From Leptolyngbya cf. ectocarpi LEGE 11479 (GTDB lineage Bacteria > Cyanobacteriota > Cyanobacteriia > Phormidesmidales > Phormidesmidaceae): a stretch of DNA of 64,000 nt. This document shows positions 46,980 through 55,093 of the stretch, piece after piece; the stretch's first letter is position 1; each line of letters opens with the position of its first letter. Made by a program: the position numbers and the translations under genes. The stretch is from contig NZ_JADEXP010000003.1 in assembly GCF_015207065.1 (NCBI RefSeq), positions 1 to 64,000 on the forward strand, read 5' to 3'. Below the pieces are notes generated by a model. The model was not told where the DNA came from. It made no database searches and saw only the letters and a list, made by a program, of their open reading frames with translations.

Positions 46980-47053
46980 CGGGCCTGACGGGATTCGAAC
47001 CCGCAACTTCCGCCGTGACAGGGCGGTGCTCTAACCAATTGAACTACAGGCCC
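46980..47053 (-). tRNA. tRNA-Asp (GUC)
   Basis: 74 bases. Acceptor GGGCCTG pairs with CAGGCCC. The anticodon loop is CTGTCAC with anticodon GTC and stem CCGCC/GGCGG. The T-loop is GGTTCGAATCC with a CGGG stem. D-loop region is AGTTCAATTGGTTAGAG. The discriminator base is G, as expected for Asp. No CCA is encoded. Confidence 0.97.
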
Positions 47054-47126
47054 TTGTGGGCGATCTCTATTTTGCTTAGGAATGGCTCCTTTGTCAAACA
47101 GTTAGCTGGTTTTTTAAAAAACCAGA

Positions 47127-48749
47127 TTATCCGGCTTCCGCATCCTTTTTCCAAATGGGTGCGGCAAAGTTAGCCAGCCAGCGTTTAACCCAAAACGTAG
47201 CGCGGCAATCATCTTCGTTGTACTTCAAAATATCGTTAAGGTATTGCTCATCCTGACTGTCGAGCCAATTGTCATACCAGCAAATAGATTGAGCCCCATT
47301 GGCACTGCTATCACGCCATTCAAAACCAATCCAGCGGGCAATGTGTTTGAGGGCGTAGCTTTCTATGGGCAGGGTAACGGCGTCAACGATGCGCTTATGA
47401 ATATCGACAAAACGGCTCAGCAGCTCATCAATATCGATGATGGTGCCGTAGCGCTCGGCGAGACGTCTGACGGTTTGGGCCTCGTAGGGGCAAAAATGAT
47501 AAACCGGTGAATCTGGATAGTGAGCCATGACATGTTGAAACTGATGCCAGGCGCTGGCTTCGCTCTCAGGTTCTCGGGCCACTAGCGGAATAAAGGTTTC
47601 AGTCTGGGCTTGGTTATCAACGACTAAAATGCCGTGAAGATAGACCAGATCTTTGTCAGGGGCGGCCTCAATATCAAAATAAAGCTCAACGGTGGCGCTG
47701 GGCAGCTCTTCGGGGGATAGGGTGAAGCTATTGTTAGCGTCGGTACGTGCGATCGCATTCCCCGATAGCTTAGCCTGAGCCTGGTGCACTAGCTTTTCCG
47801 CCACTTTTAGCTCAAATCCTGATGCCTGGGCCAGCGTAGCGGGCTGGTTTCGAGCCAAGGTTTCAACAGTCGTGAGGCCCAGTTTTTCTAAATGACGGTA
47901 GCGATTGAGGGTGACGCCAGGCAGCAACGACAGATGGTTTTGCCCATGGGCCACCTCGTAACAATGATTGAGCCAGACACACATATCACAGCGGCTGCGG
48001 CTAATAAACACATCCGGTGTTTGCTCGGCGGTGAGCACCGTTTCACACTGCTCTAGCAGCTCCAGCAATGTAGGCCACTGCTTCTCAAGATCGATAACGT
48101 AGGGCCGCTCCCTCAGGCGCAGATGGGCTTCTAAGGGAATGACTCCCTGCCATGCTGCCAGTACATAGGCATGGAAGGCGGCTGTCAGCTGATATTCCTG
48201 TTTGGGCTTTTTCCCCAGTTTGATATCCAATGGGACGTAGTGCCAATCGCCTAGCCATGAATCACCGGGTTGTTTAATCCAAAGATCAGGCTGACTTACA
48301 TATCCGATGGTGCCATCATTATTCATGGCTGCAACCCGCCCCCGGCAAATATGGTCCACCCCCTGCTGCATGAGGGTGTAGGTTTCATGAGCGGTGGCGG
48401 CAATATTGCCCATCCGTCGTTGAGGACGATTCAGCGGCTGAAACTCAGCCAAAATTGTTTGCCGGTGAGTAGCGCTATCACCCTTCAGCTTGACCAGATA
48501 GTCACTGGGGGCTGCTTGCAAACTAGTATCTCCGTAGATGTTGAGATAAGCTCGCCGCTGGCAGCGTAGAAAGGTAAAAAGCGTACTGTCCTCAATCGTC
48601 TGTTGAGGATCTGTCTGCTCGACACGCCAAGGCACTGGCGGAGACATCCAATCAAGAGCTGACGCTGGTGTAGACGAACCAGCATCCTGAGGCGGTAACG
48701 TAGGAAACCTAGCAACCACAGCTTGACCGAGCCTGTCGGCAAGACACAA
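47127..48749 (-). CDS. TM0106-type RecB-like nuclease
   Basis: About 540 residues. The N-terminal part 'TFLRCQRRAYLNIYGD' and 'APSDYLVKLKGDSATHRQTIL', then 'PLDIKLGKK' and 'CDMCVWLNHCYEVA', carry the RecB-like nuclease and Cys-cluster pattern. The C-terminal half 'VELYFDIEAAPDKDLVYLHGILV' and 'YHFCPYEAQTVRRLAERYG' has a ribonuclease-H-like exonuclease pattern with DIE. The family name TM0106 is from memory. The start is uncertain: the track begins at a TTG and the first 30 residues are weak, so a Met about 35 codons in is possible. Role in DNA repair is inference. Confidence 0.82.
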   Translation of the reverse strand: MCLADRLGQAVVARFPTLPPQDAGSSTPASALDWMSPPVPWRVEQTDPQQTIEDSTLFTFLRCQRRAYLNIYGDTSLQAAPSDYLVKLKGDSATHRQTILAEFQPLNRPQRRMGNIAATAHETYTLMQQGVDHICRGRVAAMNNDGTIGYVSQPDLWIKQPGDSWLGDWHYVPLDIKLGKKPKQEYQLTAAFHAYVLAAWQGVIPLEAHLRLRERPYVIDLEKQWPTLLELLEQCETVLTAEQTPDVFISRSRCDMCVWLNHCYEVAHGQNHLSLLPGVTLNRYRHLEKLGLTTVETLARNQPATLAQASGFELKVAEKLVHQAQAKLSGNAIARTDANNSFTLSPEELPSATVELYFDIEAAPDKDLVYLHGILVVDNQAQTETFIPLVAREPESEASAWHQFQHVMAHYPDSPVYHFCPYEAQTVRRLAERYGTIIDIDELLSRFVDIHKRIVDAVTLPIESYALKHIARWIGFEWRDSSANGAQSICWYDNWLDSQDEQYLNDILKYNEDDCRATFWVKRWLANFAAPIWKKDAEAG

Positions 48750-48851
48750 CTAAACGTGTTGAAATCATTAAAGCCATTGAAGCGTGCCTATGAGCAGACG
48801 CTTTTCGCTTGCGACTAATATAACGCAGACCTGTGATTATGTGGTACCACG

Positions 48852-48884
48852 GGACCGGTAAAATCGCAATTATGATACCGGTCC
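48852..48884. terminator. Hairpin after the geranylgeranyl reductase-like gene
   Basis: Exact 9-bp arms ggaccggta / taccggtcc with a 15-base loop, 13 bp downstream of the minus-strand gene that ends at 48898. No T-run follows. A second palindrome, gtggtaccac, is adjacent at 48841-48850. Confidence 0.4.
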
Positions 48885-48897
48885 AGCGCACGGCTGC

Positions 48898-50031
48898 TTA
48901 GGCCGTTAGTAATCCGGCGCTCAGTCGTCGCAACCCCCGCGTGACCACATCTGAGTAACGCAGTCTCCCTAAAAATACATCTCCCATAATCTGGGTACCG
49001 CGCGGATGCTTCACCCCAACGCGATAACCGACTTTCGGAGCCAAATAAAATGCTTTGGCTAGGCGAGCGGCCCAGCGCATTTCACTGCCCCATTCTTGAA
49101 TCATGGTTTGGGTATAGTCAGCGAGTGCCCCAGAGTTGCCTGCCAAGGCGCTATGGACGGCTTCAGATGCTTTGAGACCGCTCAAAATCGAAGGTCGTAT
49201 GCCTTCAGCCGTAAACGGATCGACCACACAGGCGGCTTCCCCCGCCAGTACGGCTTGGGTGGTGTGCAGGGTTTGATCACCGTCCCAAAGAAAAATAGGG
49301 TGGCCGTGCTTGCTTTCTACTTCAATATCGACGCCAAACTGTTGGGAATAGTCTGCTAGTGGCTGTACCAGGTCCCGCGATTTACGCTTGGCTGAGATAA
49401 AGGCTCCGCTGCCTAAGGAATAACCATCGGCTTTGGGGAAATTCCAAACGTAGCCGTTTTTTAGCAGACCAAACTCAAAATGGACGATGTGGCCATCATG
49501 TACCGGCAGTCGCGGTTCGGTCTCAATGGCACCGGCCATGACTGTTTTGCGCTGCTTAAACCCAAGCCATTTAGCCACGGGACCCTTGGCACCATCGGCG
49601 GCAATCAGATAACGACCGACTACCGGTTCTGCTGATGTGCTGATGTGCCAGCATCCGTCTTTAAACTCGATGCCTGTGGCCTTGGTTTCTTCTTGTAAAA
49701 TGGCCCCCTGCTTTTGAGCCTGCTGCACCATGTAGTGGTCAAACTCGTCGCGGCGCACCATCCAGATGGGTTCTGACAGTTCAGAAATAACTTCGTCTTC
49801 CAGGTTATAGGTGTAGCGCACCTGGGTGACTTTCTGGGAAATGACGGGTTCAAAGTCATAGTCGAACCATTCGGCTACCTTGGGGCACACGCCGCCGCCG
49901 CAGGGCTTGTAGCGGGGCAGCTTATTTTTTTCTAATATCAGTACGGAATGGCCTTGTTTGGCTAGATGATAAGCGGCTGTGGCTCCAGCAGGACCGCCAC
50001 CGACAACAACGCAATCATAAATAGATGTCAT
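48898..50031 (-). CDS. Geranylgeranyl reductase family flavoprotein
   Basis: About 377 residues. N-terminal FAD motif 'YDCVVVGGGPAGATAAYHLAKQGHSVLILEK' (GxGxxG) followed by the family's 'PRYKPCGGGVCPK'. A second motif 'YLIAADGAKGPVAKWLG' and a third 'LAGEAACVVDPFTAEGIRPSILSG' complete the fold. Relatives reduce prenyl chains of chlorophyll or lipid. This member differs from ChlP in sequence as far as I recall, so its substrate is open. ATG 50031 is chosen because it directly precedes the FAD motif. The fused regulator gene ends 87 bp upstream on the same strand. Confidence 0.85.
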   Translation of the reverse strand: MTSIYDCVVVGGGPAGATAAYHLAKQGHSVLILEKNKLPRYKPCGGGVCPKVAEWFDYDFEPVISQKVTQVRYTYNLEDEVISELSEPIWMVRRDEFDHYMVQQAQKQGAILQEETKATGIEFKDGCWHISTSAEPVVGRYLIAADGAKGPVAKWLGFKQRKTVMAGAIETEPRLPVHDGHIVHFEFGLLKNGYVWNFPKADGYSLGSGAFISAKRKSRDLVQPLADYSQQFGVDIEVESKHGHPIFLWDGDQTLHTTQAVLAGEAACVVDPFTAEGIRPSILSGLKASEAVHSALAGNSGALADYTQTMIQEWGSEMRWAARLAKAFYLAPKVGYRVGVKHPRGTQIMGDVFLGRLRYSDVVTRGLRRLSAGLLTA

Positions 50032-50117
50032 AAATAAATTGAACTTGTATGGGTGAGAACTAGACCCATGGTACGTGGTGAAGTTTTCCCAAACGAGGGG
50101 CAATGCATGACTAATGG

Positions 50118-51293
50118 TCAAGGCGCTTTTCGGTCTAGCTGGGTGGCAGCTGCGATCGCATTCTTCTCTTTGGCCCGCTGGTCGTAGGGCTGCAGTTCAG
50201 CCACATCAGCCCCCGCTAAAATACTCAAATTCTCCAGGCTGATACCTCGCATTAGCATTTCTACACACCAGGTTTGTCGGGCTTGAATCAGTCGGGGACT
50301 ATCCACCACATCCAGACTGTCCCACCACATATCCCAGCGTTCCTGCAGCTCGGTGAGCGTCATGGGATGGCCGTCTTCGGTAATAAACAGGGCGCTAGTG
50401 TCGTCTTTACGACTTTTGAGCCACTTGGTTAGAGGATTACTGGTATATGAGCCGTAGCGCTTGCCTAGAATCCACTGGTTGACAGGCACCTGGCGAGGGC
50501 TGCTGTAGGAGCCTGTTACCTGCAGAATATGCTGGGATTTATCGCAAATTTGATCAGAGCGCTCTAGCTGGATGAGTTCGGTTGGTAGGAGTCCGGCTCC
50601 GAATAGGGTGAGTGCGATCGCATGATCCTGCAAACTAATACTGCGAGTCTGCTTCATCAGCTGCTGCACCCAGCTGGCTGGTATATCAATAATGATGGGA
50701 GCCGCTGGAGTCGGCATGGTGACATCCATACTAGCCGCATCGCTCGGAGGATTGAGCAACGTCACTAGAGCATCTAAAAATCGGTCTCGATTTTCCCACA
50801 GAGAATAGCCACTGGTGGTTTCAATCACTGTGTATCCCACCAATACGGCTCCCACTAAGCTAGCCAATTCTTCCAACGGAAGTGGGGCCGTACAGAGCAT
50901 TTGCCCCAAATGATTCGCCAGAGCCTGCTGAATCTCCTCTAGTCGCTTTTGCAGCGCCTGACGATGTTCTAAAGGATACTGATCGGCTTCACCAATCAAA
51001 GAGCGCACAAAATTGGGAAACTGCTCCAGCAGCTGCAGATGCTGGTCTAAATATTGCCGTAGCGTATTTGCCGAATACTCACCATGGAGCGGAGCGTGAG
51101 CCGTAAATGCAGGTGCCTCTTGCAACATCGTCAGCAGCAACCCATATTTATTGCCAAAATTTCGAAATAAAGTGGCCTCATTCACGTCAGCCATATTGGC
51201 AATCTGACGGGTGGTGGTATGGCTAATCCCTTGTGATAGAAAGAGTTCAAGTGCGGCCTGGGTCAGCCGGTGTCGGGTGGAAGAAGGAGACAT
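50118..51293 (-). CDS. TetR-type regulator fused to a degenerate tyrosine-recombinase-like domain
   Basis: 391 residues. Residues 5-52 form a TetR helix-turn-helix ('LTQAALELFLSQGISHTTTRQIANMADVNEATLFRNFGNKYGLL'), and 75-182 an all-helical ligand-type domain. After a Pro-rich link, residues 205-375 resemble the catalytic domain of XerC/D-type recombinases: 'LTLFGAGLLPTELIQLERSD', 'LQVTGSYSSPRQVPVN', 'MLMRGISLENLSILAGADVAELQPYDQ'. By eye alignment the first catalytic Arg is Leu236, the Lys is Ser262, the HxxR His is Ile336 with Arg339 kept, the second His is Ala, and Tyr370 remains. It is therefore probably inactive as a recombinase. ATG 51293 is preferred to an upstream TTG. Confidence 0.82.
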   Translation of the reverse strand: MSPSSTRHRLTQAALELFLSQGISHTTTRQIANMADVNEATLFRNFGNKYGLLLTMLQEAPAFTAHAPLHGEYSANTLRQYLDQHLQLLEQFPNFVRSLIGEADQYPLEHRQALQKRLEEIQQALANHLGQMLCTAPLPLEELASLVGAVLVGYTVIETTSGYSLWENRDRFLDALVTLLNPPSDAASMDVTMPTPAAPIIIDIPASWVQQLMKQTRSISLQDHAIALTLFGAGLLPTELIQLERSDQICDKSQHILQVTGSYSSPRQVPVNQWILGKRYGSYTSNPLTKWLKSRKDDTSALFITEDGHPMTLTELQERWDMWWDSLDVVDSPRLIQARQTWCVEMLMRGISLENLSILAGADVAELQPYDQRAKEKNAIAAATQLDRKAP

Positions 51294-51301
51294 GGACAAT
51301 G

Positions 51302-51318
51302 TGCAAGTGCCACTTGCA
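51302..51318. promoter_or_regulatory. Operator-like palindrome 1 (tgcaagtgccacttgca)
   Basis: Perfect 17-bp palindrome with a single central base, in the divergent gap between the TetR-fusion and desaturase genes, 9 bp upstream of the regulator start. Pairs with the site at 51351-51367. Confidence 0.8.
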
Positions 51319-51350
51319 ACTCACGAAAAAGATTGCTAACCTAAGTTTAA

Positions 51351-51367
51351 TGCAAGCAGCACTTGCA
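51351..51367. promoter_or_regulatory. Operator-like palindrome 2 (tgcaagcagcacttgca)
   Basis: Outer arms tgcaag/cttgca identical to site 1. Centres are 49 bp apart. Typical of a TetR-family autoregulated divergent operator. Confidence 0.8.
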
Positions 51368-51453
51368 ATGTGTTTTGAGTTTGCCAGGGCGGCGTCTGCT
51401 AGCCATGGTCGCTCGCAAGATTAACTGACCTTAACGACTTCCATGAGGACTGT

Positions 51454-52320
51454 ATGACTGCACAATTAACCCGGCCTAGTCTAAGGCCTAATAACCTAAA
51501 AGCTGAGGTAAAACGACCTCCTACCGATTGGGTCACGCTTGGGTTCTTTGCTGTTTTTCATGGCGTTGCCCTGTTAGCGCCCTGGTTTTTCTCTTGGTCT
51601 GCATTAGGCGTAGCGATTTTGCTGCACTGGCTGTGTGGTGGTGTGGGCATTTGCCTCGGGTTCCATCGGTTGCTGAGTCATCGGAGTTTTCAGGTGCCCC
51701 GCTGGTTGGAATACCCCATCGCTTTCCTAGGAACGCTGGCAATGCAGGGCGGGCCTATCTTTTGGGTCAGTGGTCACCGCAAGCACCATGCCTTTACTGA
51801 AGATGTGCATGACGATCCCTATTCTGCCAAGCGTGGTTTTTGGTGGAGTCATATGCTCTGGCTGGTGTTTCCCAATCGTGACAACTTCGATAAAAAGCGC
51901 TACGGCAAGTACGCTCCTGATCTGATGCGTCAGCCTTTCTATCGCTTTTTGAATAACTATTTTCTACTGTTTCAAGTGCTACTTGCACTCGGGCTATATG
52001 CTGTTGGCGGCTGGTCCTTTGTCATCTACGGCATTTTTGTTCGCTCCGTGTTCCTATGGCACGCGACCTGGCTTGTGAACTCTGCCACCCACACCTGGGG
52101 CTACCGCACCTTCGATGCTAAAGATAATGCTCGCAATCTTTGGTGGGTGTCTCTAGTGACCTACGGTGAAGGCTGGCACAACAATCACCACACCTATCCT
52201 CGTGCCGCTCAAACTGGCTGGAAATGGTGGGAAATCGATGTCACCTGGTACACGATTCTGCTATTTGAGCGCCTAGGCTGGGCCAAAAAAGTCAAGAGAA
52301 TCCCGGCGAAACGTCATTAG
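51454..52320 (+). CDS. desC: Acyl-lipid/acyl-CoA delta-9 type fatty acid desaturase
   Basis: 288 residues. The three His boxes are present: 'GFHRLLSHRSF' (HRLLSH), 'SGHRKHHAFTED' (HRKHH) and 'EGWHNNHHTYP' (HNNHH). Membrane segments are 'VALLAPWFFSWSALGVAILLHWL', 'PIAFLGTLAMQGG' and 'YFLLFQVLLALGLYAVGGWSFVIYGIF'. Introduces a double bond into fatty acyl chains of membrane lipids using ferredoxin. It faces the TetR-fusion regulator across a shared control region with two palindromes. It is unclear whether it is the main desaturase. Confidence 0.94.
   Translation: MTAQLTRPSLRPNNLKAEVKRPPTDWVTLGFFAVFHGVALLAPWFFSWSALGVAILLHWLCGGVGICLGFHRLLSHRSFQVPRWLEYPIAFLGTLAMQGGPIFWVSGHRKHHAFTEDVHDDPYSAKRGFWWSHMLWLVFPNRDNFDKKRYGKYAPDLMRQPFYRFLNNYFLLFQVLLALGLYAVGGWSFVIYGIFVRSVFLWHATWLVNSATHTWGYRTFDAKDNARNLWWVSLVTYGEGWHNNHHTYPRAAQTGWKWWEIDVTWYTILLFERLGWAKKVKRIPAKRH
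51971..51987. promoter_or_regulatory. Third operator-like sequence inside the desaturase gene
   Basis: ttcaagtgctacttgca matches the 51302-51318 site at 15 of 17 positions. It lies in the coding region about 520 bp into the gene. May be chance or a looping site. Confidence 0.45.
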
Positions 52321-52344
52321 TCAGGCAGGCTGATTCATTAGAGC

Positions 52345-52383
52345 GCAGCAGCCCTGGGTGAAAAGCCTGGGGCTGCTGCTTTG
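52345..52383 (+). terminator. Intrinsic terminator of the desaturase gene
   Basis: 10-bp exact stem gcagcagccc / gggctgctgc with a 15-base loop, followed by tttg. 25 bp past the desaturase stop. Confidence 0.72.
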
Positions 52384-52523
52384 TAGGTTCATAAACTGGA
52401 GAAGTGCGATCGCACTTCCCTGATTTGTCAGCTGCGACTATCCCTATACACAAGAGCCCAGCAAACGAGATACTGAATTACGTTCTTACACCGAGAACCC
52501 ATCACTCAAACCTCTTTAGTTTC

Positions 52524-53816
52524 GTGGCCTATTACATCTCACCCCGTTTTCTAAACGCCCTGGCGGTTCACATCACCAAGAACTTTTTGGACCTGCCCCA
52601 GGTAAAAATGCCGCTGATTCTAGGAGTTCACGGGCGCAAGGGGGAAGGCAAAACCTTTCAGTGTGAGCTGGTATACGAGCGCATGGGCGTCAACGTCGTT
52701 CATGTTTCCGGTGGTGAGCTAGAAAGCCCCGATGCAGGCGACCCGGCTCGATTGATCCGTTTACGCTACCGAGAAGCGGCAGAGCTGGTCAAAATTCGCG
52801 GCGAAATGGCCGTGCTGATGATCAACGACCTGGACGCAGGGGCCGGTCGCTTTGACGGTATGACCCAATACACGGTGAATACCCAGCTGGTGAATAACAC
52901 CCTGATGAACATTGCCGACAACCCTACCAATGTGCAGCTGCCCGGTAGCTACGATGAAACGCCGCTGCCGCGCATTCCCATTGTGGTCACAGGTAACGAC
53001 TTTGCCACCTTGTATGCGCCGCTGGTGCGCGACGGGCGGATGCAAAAGTTTTACTGGGAGCCGGACCACGATGACCGTCTGGGCATTGTTGCGGGTATTT
53101 TCTCCCCCGATGGTCTCAGCCGCAGCGATATTGCCATGCTGGTGGATACGTTTCCAACTCAGGCAATTGACTTCTACGGAGCGTTACGAGCCCAAATCTA
53201 TGACGAACAGATTATCGATTTTATTCACCGGGTAGGCGTGGAGAATGTCTCCCGCAGTGTGGTGAATACCAAAACGCCCCCTAGTTTCAAAAAGCCTAAC
53301 TTTCGCATTGATCACCTAATTGAGGTGGGGCAGCGGCTAGTGAGAGAACAGCGTCGCCTCCAAGAAATGGGCTTAGTGCAGGAGTATAACCAGGCGTTGA
53401 ATAGGTCGGGCAGCCCTCGCAGCAATGGCAACTACTATCGCGCCTATCAGCATGCCCCTTCGGCCCCACTACAGCCAGTGCAGTCGAATAATACAGCGAC
53501 GAGAGCGTCTGATAGTGCTCGCGAACCCGAAGCTCAGCCTCCGACGTCATCGCTATCTCTTGCCGATGAGCTGCAGCAAGAAGTCCGTAACCTGATGGCC
53601 CAAGGCTATCGAGTGGGTATGGAATATGCTGATAAGCGTCGGTTTCGGACCAATGCGTGGCAGAGCTGTCCGGTCATCAACGGGGGGAGTGATGCTCAGG
53701 CACTCCAGACGATTGATCAATGCTTAACAGACCATGGGCAGCACTACGTACGCTTGATCGGGATTGATCCTAACAGCAAGCGCCGGGTGCTGGAGCGAAT
53801 CATTCATCGCCCTTAG
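52524..53816 (+). CDS. rca: Rubisco activase with C-terminal RbcS-like (SSUL) domain
   Basis: About 430 residues. The start of the family, 'YYISPRFLNALAVHITKNFLDLP', is preceded by a GTG at 52524. The longer frame from 52404 would add 40 residues unlike other Rca proteins. AAA+ core: Walker A 'GVHGRKGEGKT' (37-44 of the GTG version), Walker B 'LMINDLDAGAGRFD', then 'PRIPIVVTGNDFATLYAPL' and 'DGRMQKFYWEP'. The C-terminal about 90 residues 'MAQGYRVGMEYADKRRFRTNAWQSCPVI' match RbcS-like domains of CcmM and cyanobacterial Rca, used to bind Rubisco in the carboxysome. It frees Rubisco of inhibitory sugar phosphates. No Rubisco gene is near. Confidence 0.93.
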   Translation: MAYYISPRFLNALAVHITKNFLDLPQVKMPLILGVHGRKGEGKTFQCELVYERMGVNVVHVSGGELESPDAGDPARLIRLRYREAAELVKIRGEMAVLMINDLDAGAGRFDGMTQYTVNTQLVNNTLMNIADNPTNVQLPGSYDETPLPRIPIVVTGNDFATLYAPLVRDGRMQKFYWEPDHDDRLGIVAGIFSPDGLSRSDIAMLVDTFPTQAIDFYGALRAQIYDEQIIDFIHRVGVENVSRSVVNTKTPPSFKKPNFRIDHLIEVGQRLVREQRRLQEMGLVQEYNQALNRSGSPRSNGNYYRAYQHAPSAPLQPVQSNNTATRASDSAREPEAQPPTSSLSLADELQQEVRNLMAQGYRVGMEYADKRRFRTNAWQSCPVINGGSDAQALQTIDQCLTDHGQHYVRLIGIDPNSKRRVLERIIHRP

Positions 53817-53837
53817 GGATAAGGGTTGTATCAGATT

Positions 53838-54827
53838 TTATGAAGCCGCAAAGTCAATCAGCCACTGAATTAACCGGGTCATTGTGGGTTCTCCGGTGAC
53901 ATTTTCATGCCAGTCATAACCACCAATATTGCCAGCATTGATCTCGCTTAAAACCCACTCTCCATCGTTACCCATCAGGAAATCATAGCCCAGGGTATAA
54001 ACGCCTCGGCTGCTGTAGTGTTCATAGGTGTTGGCAATAATTTTCCGTTCTCGCTCAGTCACTGTGGAAGCGTCATAAGCAGCACCTGCGGTGACGTTGT
54101 GGACCCAGGTACCGGTTTGAGATTTTCTCAGCAATGCCCCATAGATTTCACCATCGACTACAAAAATGCGTTTGTCACCTTGATCGATATTTTTGAGAAA
54201 TTGAACAAATTCATATTCGCTATTCGGGTCGATCTCAGTCAGATGTTTAACGACATCCTTTAGAGAAGAATATGTAAGCACACCTTCTTTAACGTTGTCA
54301 GTATAGATAGTTTGACCATCCTGCCAAATCTTAAAAACCCCAGTGCCTCCATAGCTAACATTCATTTTGGCAACAATGGGATTAAACTGTTGAAAAAAGT
54401 CTTCTATCTCTTCATAGGACGATGAAAAAATATGTTCTGGCAAATACTCTTTTCCACATTCTTCTAGAAAGTCTTTTCTCCTCGTTTTTTCAATTTGAGA
54501 CGGTCGATTGACAAAACGAACCATGGTTTCTAGCTGACTAAGGTTTTTAAAGAAGTCTGCAGGGACAGGTTCATCGGCTCGACAGAATACTAGGTCTAAT
54601 TCAGAGGGCTCTATCAACTCAAGGGGGCGCTGATCCAGATGTATAAAGTCATTGCCGCTGAGACTACCGGAGACATGAACGCCTCTCACTTTGCCTGAAC
54701 TATCAATGCTTGAAACTGGGGCATGAAAAAAATCAATGTCTGGATTATTGGTAAATGCTTTATAGAGGCTGATGGTCGTATCAAAGTGGGGATGGGTTTT
54801 AGGATCCGTAATGCACAGTAATCTCAT
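53838..54827 (-). CDS. ATP-grasp ligase, glutathione synthetase-like
   Basis: 329 residues. The frame starts 'MRLLCITDP' and has 'NRPSQIEKTRRKDFLEEC' at the ATP-grasp entry, 'PIVAKMNVSYGGTGVFKI' as the nucleotide-binding loop, 'KRIFVVDGEIYGALLRK', and 'FLMGNDGEWVLSEINAGNIGGYD' with the metal-binding Glu and Asn. This is the GshB/RimK-type arrangement. The N-terminal part differs from GshB, so the amino-acid substrate is unknown. It stands divergent from an isoaspartyl peptidase gene across 266 bp. Confidence 0.85.
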   Translation of the reverse strand: MRLLCITDPKTHPHFDTTISLYKAFTNNPDIDFFHAPVSSIDSSGKVRGVHVSGSLSGNDFIHLDQRPLELIEPSELDLVFCRADEPVPADFFKNLSQLETMVRFVNRPSQIEKTRRKDFLEECGKEYLPEHIFSSSYEEIEDFFQQFNPIVAKMNVSYGGTGVFKIWQDGQTIYTDNVKEGVLTYSSLKDVVKHLTEIDPNSEYEFVQFLKNIDQGDKRIFVVDGEIYGALLRKSQTGTWVHNVTAGAAYDASTVTERERKIIANTYEHYSSRGVYTLGYDFLMGNDGEWVLSEINAGNIGGYDWHENVTGEPTMTRLIQWLIDFAAS

Positions 54828-55093
54828 AGATGCTTTGAACGATTGGATGATTTAAAAGTGTTTTGATTTTTGAAACTACCATGAGCCCACCTATCAAATA
54901 CTGTAGGCTGGGCTGGCTTAGTCAGTGATGCTTGACATCATCCTAGCTGTGACTCGCTGAAAAACTGAGGCTTCTGAGCGATAGCATTGACCTAAAAGGT
55001 TTTGTATCAATGGCTTTAACGTTGGGACGCCTGTAGCTACAGTGCGAATGTCATAATGATAGTCTTGGGATTCTAAAGGTTTTAGTAATCATC

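Noticed and set aside
46840-47034. 64-codon frame across the palindrome and tRNA-Asp
   Set aside because: It is the antisense of the tRNA and its duplicated end, not a gene.
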